Of a DNA stretch of 64,000 nt, positions 1-7,947 are shown one piece after another. The position numbers and the translations under genes were made by a program. The number at the start of each line of letters is the position of its first letter. Position 1 is the stretch's first letter. The notes below the pieces were generated by a model. That model was not told where the DNA came from. It saw only the letters and a program-made list of their open reading frames with translations, and ran no database searches. Location: assembly GCA_963792785.1 (NCBI GenBank), contig CAWBXO010000004.1, forward strand, positions 930,001 through 994,000, in the 5' to 3' direction. This DNA is from CAWIMX01 sp963792785 (GTDB taxonomy: Bacteria; Acidobacteriota; Vicinamibacteria; Vicinamibacterales; CAVVIG01).

Positions 1-1
1 C

Positions 2-955
2 GAGATCAACTTCGCGGGCCTGCCGAGCAACTTCGGTTCGCGCTCGCTCAACGAGTACGGCCAGTATCCGCGCACCTGGAACCTCGAGAACGGCGTCGAG
101 ATCCAGCACGAGCTGATGCCGCAGCTCTCGGTGACCGCCAGCTGGTTCCACGGAAACTTCCACAACCTGACGACCACCATCAACCGGGCGTACCAGACGA
201 CGGGCGACCCCGCGTCGAATCCGAACTACACGCCCTTCACGGTCTACAACCCGCTGACGGGCGAGGCCATCACGGCCTACAGCCTCAACAAGACCTTGCC
301 GACGGACAACCTCGACACGTTCGATCCGAACCGCAAGGAGATCTACAACTCGTACAACTTCGAGTTCCGCCTCCGCCCGGGCCACGGCGCGCAGATCTTC
401 GGCGGCATCGCGTTCGAGCGCGACCTGACCGTCAACTGCACGTCGCCGGACAACCCGAACTCGCTCCGGTTCTGCGATGACACGGCGAACGGCATCCAGT
501 ACTCGCAGAACCTCAAGCTGGCCGGGTCCTACCCGCTGCCGGCCGGGGTCACCGTGAGCGCCGCGCTCCAGAGCAACGAGAGCCCGGCGAGCACCCGCAC
601 GATGGTCTTCACGCGTGCGACCCGCTACCCGGCGACCTGCCCGTCGCCCTGCCCGGCCGGCGCGCTGATCGTGCCGACAGGGGTCGCGCTGGCCCAGTCG
701 TCGCTCACCATTCCGCTCGAACCCGCGGCCAACACCCGCGTGGAGCGGATCAACCAGCTCGACCTGAAGTTCGCGAAGAACTTCCGCGTGCAGCACGTCA
801 CGTTCGCGCCCACGCTGGAACTCTTCAACATCTTCAACGCCGACACGATCGTCAGCTACGTCTCGACGAGCGCGCTCTCGGCAACCGGGTACCTCAAGCC
901 GAACTCCATCGTTCAGGGCCGCCTGATCGGGATCGGCGCCCAGGTTCGCTGGTAG
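2..955 (+). CDS. TonB-dependent receptor (Oar-like), 3' part, copy 1 of 4
   Basis: This is the C-terminal part of an outer-membrane receptor; the reading frame is open to the left edge, so the N-terminal plug and signal peptide lie outside the window. Its 317 codons align residue for residue with the ends of the three following genes. They keep the paired cysteines (in PDNPNSLRFCDD and CPSPCPAG), the FNIFNAD motif near the end and the closing GAQVRW, an aromatic-ended last beta strand as expected of a TonB-dependent barrel. A perfect hairpin terminator follows 21 bases after the stop. Substrate unknown; such receptors usually import complexed metals or glycans (family knowledge). Confidence 0.9.
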   Translation, partial: EINFAGLPSNFGSRSLNEYGQYPRTWNLENGVEIQHELMPQLSVTASWFHGNFHNLTTTINRAYQTTGDPASNPNYTPFTVYNPLTGEAITAYSLNKTLPTDNLDTFDPNRKEIYNSYNFEFRLRPGHGAQIFGGIAFERDLTVNCTSPDNPNSLRFCDDTANGIQYSQNLKLAGSYPLPAGVTVSAALQSNESPASTRTMVFTRATRYPATCPSPCPAGALIVPTGVALAQSSLTIPLEPAANTRVERINQLDLKFAKNFRVQHVTFAPTLELFNIFNADTIVSYVSTSALSATGYLKPNSIVQGRLIGIGAQVRW

Positions 956-976
956 GCTAGCGTCCTGTTTCACGCC

Positions 977-1020
977 AAAGGGGGCGGATCCTACCGGGAT
1001 CCGCCCCCTTTTCTTTTCCT
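977..1020 (+). terminator. Rho-independent terminator after receptor copy 1
   Basis: A perfect 15-bp stem (977-991 with 997-1011) has a 5-base loop and runs into a T-rich tail. The core GGGGCGGATCC recurs with small changes in the terminators of copies 2 and 3, so the terminator was duplicated with the gene. Confidence 0.93.
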
Positions 1021-1327
1021 CATTACAATTCAATTACGCCTCTACAGGCTATTCCGTTATTCATCCATTACGACTTGGAATCGACGTCATCACGTTTGCC
1101 TTCGTAACTATTCAACTCTACCGAAGAAGTCCAAGCGTCCGAATGGCGTGACATTCTGAGATAAGTTCCCGACCACATGGCGACGTCAGTGCGTCTCGCA
1201 CACTCGTGTCCCCATGTATCTTCCTCACGTTCGACGCGGTTTTTCTGATTCGGCCCTGCGCGAGGACTTACTTCGGCATGTGGCTGGCGTGAATGACCGG
1301 TCTGAATCTCATCAGGAGGAAGAAGGA
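1021..1327 (+). promoter_or_regulatory. AT-rich promoter/leader region of receptor copy 2
   Basis: This stretch has no convincing gene and is clearly more AT-rich than the coding DNA. It shares blocks with the leaders of the other copies. TGACATTCTGAGATAA at 1149-1164 matches TGACATTCGGAGATAA at 4451-4466. A 21-base block at 1215-1235 is identical to 7836-7856, in both cases 92-93 bases before the start codon. A Shine-Dalgarno AGGAGGA sits at 1314-1320. Conservation suggests a common promoter and untranslated leader; no exact -35/-10 pair can be assigned. Confidence 0.6.
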
Positions 1328-4262
1328 ATGACACGGAACAAGTTCGCGACGGCGGTGTTCGCCGCCCTCGCCGCCCTGGTCGTGCTGCCCGGCGTGGCAC
1401 ACGCCCAGAGCGCCATCGCCGGCGTCGTCCGGGATACCTCGGGCGGCGTGCTGCCCGGCGTGACCGTCGAGGCGTCGAGCGACGTCCTCATCGAGAAAGT
1501 CCGCTCGGTCGTCAGTGACGGCTCGGGCCAGTACAAGATCGTCGACCTGCGCCCCGGCACCTACGTCGTCACCTTCACGCTGCCCGGCTTCCAGACCTTC
1601 CGGCGCGAGAACGTCGACCTGCCGTCCAGCTTTACGGCCACGATCAACGCCGAGATGCGCGTCGGCGCCCTCGAGGAATCGGTCACGGTCTCGGCCCAGT
1701 CGCCGATCGTCGACGTCCAGAGCGCCGTCCACACGCAGGTCCTCAACCGTGAGGCCCTCGACAGCATCCCGACCGGCAAGACGATTCAGGGCCTCGGCCA
1801 GCTGATCGTCGGCGTCAACCTGAGCCTGCCCGACACGGGCGGCGCCCGCGGCGCCCAGCAGACCTACATGTCCACCCACGGCATGTCGGCCTCCAACACC
1901 TCGGTGATGGTCGACGGCATGACGATCAACGGCCTCCAGTCGGACGGCGCCGTGCAGACCTACGTCAACACGGAGATGAGCCAGGAGGTCAGCTACCAGA
2001 CCTCGGGCATCTCCGCCGAGAACTCCGCCGGCGGCGTCCGCCTGAACATGATTCCGCGCGAGGGCGGCAACACCTTCAGCGGCTCACTGAACCTGGCGTA
2101 CCGGCCCGGGACCTGGCAGAGCGACAACGTCGGCACGCGCCTGCAGGACCTCGGCCTCCCGGCCGGCGGCGGCAACGCCACCGACAAGATCGAGGAGTAC
2201 ACGTTCGGGCAGGGCGGGCCGATCATGAAGGACAAAGCCTGGTTCTTCATGTCGGGCCGCTACTTCCGCGTGAACAACTTCATCGCCAACACCTACTTCA
2301 AGGACGGCAGCCAGGGCATCGACGATCAGCTGATCAAGAGCATCATGGCGCGCCTCACCTTCCAGATCACGCCGAAGAACAAGCTCTCGGGCTACTTCGA
2401 CGAGGTGGACAAGTACCGCGGCCACGACATGCAGAGCCTCTACGTGCCGGAAGAGGCCGGCATCCAGTGGTTCTCGCCCGCGTACCACACCGACCAGGTC
2501 AAGTGGACCTCGACGGCCACGAGCAAGCTGCTCCTCGAAGCCGGCTTCTCGAACAACACCGAGGACTACACCAACAGCTATCAGGACGGCGTCGACAAGC
2601 CCTGGGGCTCGGCCGCCTGGTACGCCACGGCCGCACATTACGAGCTGGACCTCGGTGGCTCGAACACCGCCGGCTACCGCAATTCACAGCAGCTGCCGAT
2701 CCGCGACAACGTCCAGGCCTCGGTCTCGTACGTGACCGGCTCGCACAACCTCAAGGCCGGCGTGCAGTACCAGTGGGGCGTGTTCAACCACACGTACCAC
2801 ATGAACGGCGACCTGTATCAGTACTACCGCAGCAGCAGCACCGGCATCCCCTTCTCGGTGCCGAGCCAGGTGGCCGTGCACAACACGCCCATCGCGCTCT
2901 ACGGCGAGAACCTGAACGCCGACATGGGCCTCTACGCGCAGGACGCCTGGACGCTCAAGCGGCTCACGCTCAACATGGGCATCCGCTGGGAGTACCTGAA
3001 CTCCAAGGTCCACGCCGCCACCGCACCGGCCGGCCGGTTCGCCCCGGCGCGATCGTTCGACCAGGTGCTCGACGTGCCGGACTGGAAGGACTGGGCCCCG
3101 CGCTTCGCGGCGGTCTACGACGTGTTCGGCAACGCGAAGACGGCCATCAAGTACTCGCTCAACCGGTACAACCGGGCGCAGACCACCGGCATCGCCAGCC
3201 TCTACAACCCGCTGACGGTGACCAGCTCAGCGCTCACCTGGACCGACCTGAACGGCGACGACATCGCCCAGGGCGAGCTCGGGTGCACGTACCTGACCGC
3301 GGGCTGCGAGATCAACTTCGCGGGCCTGGCGAGCAACTTCGGCGTGCGCTCGCTCAACGAGTACGGCAAGTATCCGCGCACCTGGAACCTCGAGAACGGC
3401 GTCGAGATCCAGCACGAGCTGATGCCGCAGCTGTCCGTGACCGCCAGCTGGTTCCACGGAACGTTCCACAACCTGACGACCACCATCAACCGGTCGTACG
3501 AGACCACGGGCGACCCCGCGTCGAACCCGAACTACACGCCGTTCACGGTGTACAACCCGCTCACCGGCGAGGCCATCACGGCCTACAGCCGTAACGCGAC
3601 GCTGGCCACCGACAACCTGGACACGGTCGACCCGAACCGCAAGGAGATCTACAACTCCTACAACTTCGAGTTCCGTCTCCGGCCCGGCCACGGCGCGCAG
3701 GTGTTCGGTGGTATCGCGGTCGAGCGCGACCTGAACGTCAACTGCACGGCGCCGGACAACCCGAATTCGCTCCGGTTCTGCGACGATACCCAGAACGGCA
3801 TCCAGGTACTCGCAGAACCTCAAGCTGGCCGGCTCGTACCCGCTCCCGGCGGGCGTCACCGTGAGTGCCGCCTTCCAGAGCAACGAGAGCCCGGCGAGCA
3901 GCCGCAACATGGTCTACACGAAGGCCACCCGCTATCCGTCGACCTGCCCGGCCCCGTGCCCGGCCGGACAGCTGATCGTCCCGACCGCGCTGGCCTTCCG
4001 CCAGTCGTCGCAGACGACGCTGCTCGAGCCGTCGGCCGGGACCAGGGTCGAGCGGATCACCCAGCTCGACCTGAAGTTCGCGAAGAACTTCCGCGTGCAG
4101 CGCTACACGTTCGCGCCCACGCTGGAACTCTTCAACATCTTCAACGCCGACACCATCGTCAGCTACGTCTCGACCAGCGCCCTGTCGTCGACCGGCTTCC
4201 TCAAGCCGAACTCGATCGTTCAGGGCCGCCTGATCGGAATCGGCGCGCAAGTTCGCTGGTAA
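1328..4262 (+). CDS. TonB-dependent receptor (Oar-like), copy 2, one frameshift
   Basis: The gene would encode 977 residues, as in copies 3 and 4. It has a signal peptide ending VAHAQ (about residue 26), a carboxypeptidase-regulatory-like beta-sandwich (about 27-115), a plug domain (about 120-240) and a long beta-barrel ending GAQVRW. The start ATG follows AGGAGGA by seven bases. An extra G at 3805-3806 (ATCCAGGTACTC versus ATCCAGTACTC in copies 1, 3 and 4) shifts the frame. Read literally, about 820 residues of receptor are followed by unrelated sequence to 4267; the true C-terminus continues in another frame to 4262. The lesion is outside a long homopolymer, so it may be an inactivating mutation or a sequencing error. 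Confidence 0.9.
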
Positions 4263-4287
4263 GCTGACCAGTCCTTCGTTTCCCGCC

Positions 4288-4324
4288 AAGGGGGCGGACC
4301 CATAGGGGTCCGCCCCCTTTTTTT
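4288..4324 (+). terminator. Rho-independent terminator after receptor copy 2
   Basis: A 13-bp perfect stem (4288-4300 with 4307-4319) with a six-base loop is followed by a run of T. Same GC core as the terminator at 977-1020. Confidence 0.93.
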
Positions 4325-4614
4325 GTCGTGAGCCATGGCAGATTTATTTTATTTCCATCGTCTTTTCGTCATGAACTAACAGTGAGTCGTGTTGTTTGTC
4401 TTCGTAAGTATCCAATTAACACCGGTAGATCCATTTCAACGGACATTTACTGACATTCGGAGATAAATATGCGACTCCTCATCCCAATCTTTCCCTTGCG
4501 CATCCCGCCTCCGAATATCTTCACCTGACGTTCGAACGCCTTTCCGAAGGGTGCCGCGGTTTCTGGTGCCTGGTGGAGACAACGACCGGGCGCCGACGAA
4601 CGAGGAGGATGAGA
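4325..4614 (+). promoter_or_regulatory. AT-rich promoter/leader region of receptor copy 3
   Basis: No gene is visible. The region is AT-rich and carries the conserved leader block TGACATTCGGAGATAA at 4451-4466. A degenerate version of the second block (ATATCTTCACCTGACGTTCG, about 4515-4534) follows. A Shine-Dalgarno AGGAGG lies at 4603-4608. Confidence 0.55.
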
Positions 4615-7548
4615 ATGACAAGAAATCGAATCGCGACGGCGGCCCTGTCCGCCCTCGCCGCCCTGGTGGTGCTGCCCGGCGTGGCGCACGCTCAGAGCGC
4701 CATCGCCGGCGTCGTCCGGGATACCTCGGGCGGCGTGCTGCCCGGCGTGACCGTCGAGGCGTCGAGCGACGTCCTCATCGAGAAAGTCCGCTCGGTCGTC
4801 AGTGACGGCTCGGGCCAGTACAAGATCGTCGACCTGCGCCCCGGCACCTACGTCGTCACCTTCACGCTGCCCGGCTTCCAGACCTTCCGGCGCGAGAACG
4901 TCGACCTGCCGTCCAGCTTCACGGCCACGATCAACGCCGAGATGCGCGTCGGCGCCCTCGAGGAGTCCGTCACCGTGTCGGCCCAGTCGCCGATCGTCGA
5001 CGTCCAGAGCGCCGTCCACACGCAGGTCCTCAACCGTGAGGTCATGGACGCCATCCCGAGCGGCAAGACCATTCAGGGCCTCGGCCAGCTCATTGTCGGC
5101 GTGAACCTCAGCCTGCCCGACACGGGCGGCGCCCGCGGCGCCCAGCAGACCTACATGTCGACCCACGGCATGTCGTCCGCGAACAACACGGTGATGGTCG
5201 ACGGCATGATCATCAACGGCCTGCAATCGGACGGCGCGGTGCAGACCTACGTCAACACGGAGATGAACCAGGAGGTCAGCTACCAGACCTCCGGCATCAG
5301 CGCCGAGAACTCCTCGGGCGGCGTGAAGCTGAACATGATTCCGCGTGAGGGCGGCAACACCTTCAGCGGCTCACTGAACCTGGCGTACCGGCCCGGCTCC
5401 TGGCAGAGCGACAACGTCGGCACGCGCCTCCAGGACCTCGGCCTCCCGGCCGGCGGCGGCAACGCCACCGACAAGATCGAGGAGTACACGTTCGGGCAGG
5501 GCGGGCCGATCATGAAGGACAAGATGTGGTTCTTCTCGTCGGGCCGCTACTTCCGCGTGAACAACTTCATCGCCAACACCTTCTTCAAGGACGGCAGCCA
5601 GGGCATCGACGACCAGCTCATCAAGAGCATCATGGCGCGCCTCACCTTCCAGATCACGCCGAAGAACAAGCTCTCGGGCTACTTCGACGAGGTGGACAAG
5701 TACCGCGGCCACGACATGCAGAGTCTCTACGTGCCGGAAGAGACCGGCATCCAGTGGTTCTCGCCCGCGTACCACACCGACCAGATCAAGTGGACCTCGA
5801 CGGCCTCGAGCAAGCTGCTCCTCGAAGCGGGCTTCTCGAACAACACCGAGGACTACACGAACAGCTATCAGAACGGCCTGGATCAGCCCTGGGGCTCGAC
5901 CGCCTGGTACGCCACGGCGGCGCACTACGAGTTGGACCTCGGCGGGTCGAACACCAACGGCCGCCGCCAGACCGAGCAGAAGCCGGTCCGCGACAACGTT
6001 CAGGCCTCGGCCTCGTATGTGACCGGCTCGCACAACATCAAGGCGGGCGTGCAGTACCAGTGGGGCATCTTCGACCACACGTACCACATGAACGGCGACC
6101 TGTATCAGTACTACCGCAGCAGCAGCACCGGCATTCCCTTCTCGGTGCCGAGCCAGGTGGCCGTGCACAACACGCCGCTCGCGCTCTACGGTGAGAACCT
6201 GAACGCCGACATGGGGCTCTACGCGCAGGACGCCTGGACGCTCAAGCGGCTCACCCTCAACATGGGCATCCGCTGGGAGTACCTGAACTCCAAGGTCCAC
6301 GCCTCCACGTCACCGGCCGGCCGGTTCGCCCCGGCGCGCTCGTTCGACGAGGTGCTCGACGTGCCGAACTGGAAGGACTGGGCGCCGCGCTTCGCGGCCG
6401 TGTATGACGTGTCGGGTGACTCCAAGACCGCCATCAAGTACTCGCTCAACCGGTACAACCGATCGCAGACGACCGGCATCGCGGGCCTTTACAACCCGCT
6501 GACCGTGACCAGCACGGCGCTCACCTGGACCGACAGCAACGGCGACGACATCGCCCAGGGCGAACTCGGCTGCACGTACCTGACCGCGGGCTGCGAGATC
6601 AACTTCGCCGGCCTGGCGAGCAACTTCGGCGTGCGCTCGCTCAACGAGTACGGCAAGTACCCGCGCGTGTGGAATCTCGAGCACGGCGTCGAGATTCAGC
6701 GCGAGGTCATTCCGCAGTTGTCGGTGACGGCCAGCTGGTTCCATGGGAACTTCCACAACCTGACGACGACGATCAACCGGGCCTACCAGACGACCGGCGA
6801 CCCGGCGTCGAACGCGTTCTACACCCCGTTCACGGTGTACAACCCGCTCACGGGCGAGGCCATCACGGCCTACAGCCGCAACGTGACGCTGGCCACCGAC
6901 AACCTCGATACCTTCGATCCGAACGCGAAGGACATCTACAACTCGTACAACTTCGAGTTCCGGCTCCGGCCGGGTCACGGCGCGCAGCTCTTCGGCGGGA
7001 TCGCGCTCGAGCGCGAGCTGAACGTGACCTGCACCGCGCCGGACAATCCGAACTCCCTCCGCTTCTGCGACGACCAGAGCAACAACATCCAGTACTCGCA
7101 GAACCTCAAGCTGGCCGGCTCGTATCCGCTGCCCGGCGGCGTCACCGTCAGTGCCGCCCTCCAGAGCAACGAGAGCCCGGCGAGCACCCGCGGGATCACC
7201 TACACCAAGGCGTCGCGGTACCCGTCGACCTGCCCGAGCCCGTGCCCGGCCGGGGAGTTGATCGTGCCGACCGCACTGGCCTTCCGCCAGTCGTCGCAGA
7301 CGACGCTGCTCGAGCCGTCAGCCAACACCCGCGTCGAGCGGATCACCCAGCTCGACCTGAAGTTCGCGAAAAACTTCCGCGTGCAGCGCCTCTCGGTGGC
7401 GCCCACGCTGGAGCTCTTCAACATCTTCAACGCCGACACCATCGTCAGCTACGTCTCGACGAGCGCGCTGTCGTCCACCGGGTACCTCAAGCCGAACTCC
7501 ATCGTTCAGGGCCGCCTGATCGGGATCGGCGCACAGCTTCGCTGGTAG
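4615..7548 (+). CDS. TonB-dependent receptor (Oar-like), copy 3, intact
   Basis: This 977-residue outer-membrane receptor is the only copy in the window that reads cleanly from start to stop. The chosen ATG follows AGGAGG (4603-4608) and begins a clear signal peptide cleaved after HAQ. Next come the carboxypeptidase-regulatory-like domain (IAGVVRDTSGGVLPGV), the plug region with TYMSTHGM and MVDGM, and the barrel. Two cysteine pairs (CTYLTAGC; CPSPCPAG) are kept. Identity to copies 2 and 4 looks very high across the whole length, with clustered differences in loops such as YQNGLDQPW and GRRQTEQKPV. Function inferred from family: TonB-driven uptake of an unidentified ligand. Confidence 0.94.
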   Translation: MTRNRIATAALSALAALVVLPGVAHAQSAIAGVVRDTSGGVLPGVTVEASSDVLIEKVRSVVSDGSGQYKIVDLRPGTYVVTFTLPGFQTFRRENVDLPSSFTATINAEMRVGALEESVTVSAQSPIVDVQSAVHTQVLNREVMDAIPSGKTIQGLGQLIVGVNLSLPDTGGARGAQQTYMSTHGMSSANNTVMVDGMIINGLQSDGAVQTYVNTEMNQEVSYQTSGISAENSSGGVKLNMIPREGGNTFSGSLNLAYRPGSWQSDNVGTRLQDLGLPAGGGNATDKIEEYTFGQGGPIMKDKMWFFSSGRYFRVNNFIANTFFKDGSQGIDDQLIKSIMARLTFQITPKNKLSGYFDEVDKYRGHDMQSLYVPEETGIQWFSPAYHTDQIKWTSTASSKLLLEAGFSNNTEDYTNSYQNGLDQPWGSTAWYATAAHYELDLGGSNTNGRRQTEQKPVRDNVQASASYVTGSHNIKAGVQYQWGIFDHTYHMNGDLYQYYRSSSTGIPFSVPSQVAVHNTPLALYGENLNADMGLYAQDAWTLKRLTLNMGIRWEYLNSKVHASTSPAGRFAPARSFDEVLDVPNWKDWAPRFAAVYDVSGDSKTAIKYSLNRYNRSQTTGIAGLYNPLTVTSTALTWTDSNGDDIAQGELGCTYLTAGCEINFAGLASNFGVRSLNEYGKYPRVWNLEHGVEIQREVIPQLSVTASWFHGNFHNLTTTINRAYQTTGDPASNAFYTPFTVYNPLTGEAITAYSRNVTLATDNLDTFDPNAKDIYNSYNFEFRLRPGHGAQLFGGIALERELNVTCTAPDNPNSLRFCDDQSNNIQYSQNLKLAGSYPLPGGVTVSAALQSNESPASTRGITYTKASRYPSTCPSPCPAGELIVPTALAFRQSSQTTLLEPSANTRVERITQLDLKFAKNFRVQRLSVAPTLELFNIFNADTIVSYVSTSALSSTGYLKPNSIVQGRLIGIGAQLRW

Positions 7549-7568
7549 GTTAGCGACTCCGGTTCCAG

Positions 7569-7605
7569 CCGGGGGCGGATTCCATGGGAATCCGCCCCCG
7601 GTTTT
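7569..7605 (+). terminator. Rho-independent terminator after receptor copy 3
   Basis: A 15-bp perfect stem (7569-7583 with 7587-7601) with a three-base loop is followed by TTTTC. Third member of the duplicated terminator family. Confidence 0.92.
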
Positions 7606-7947
7606 CTGTGTCTCCTGCCTCCAGCCACCTCGTTCCTCGCTAATTACTAGTTTCTTATCTGTGACTTTCTCAATTTTTATGTTTCCATTACTGTCTCATT
7701 CCGTAGCCGTAATGTTTACATTTTCAACTATTCAACAAAGCTTGATGTCTCCAACTGTGTGAATGTCGGAGACGTCAGAAGATAAATTCTCGGATATACC
7801 GACTATCCGTTCCATTGCCCACAGCAGGTAGTCCTTGTATCTTCCTCACGTTCGACTCGGCATTTCCAAATCACACCGCGCGTCTTCCTTATAAGTGAGG
7901 GCTGGCGGAACCGGAAATGACCGATGTGAACTCACAGGAGGAAGTGA
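7606..7947 (+). promoter_or_regulatory. AT-rich promoter/leader region of receptor copy 4
   Basis: No gene is visible. The region is strongly AT-rich around 7620-7800. It carries a variant of the first leader block (TGAATGTCGGAGACG from 7760) and, at 7836-7856, a 21-base block identical to 1215-1235. AGGAGGA at 7936-7942 precedes the start codon. Confidence 0.55.
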
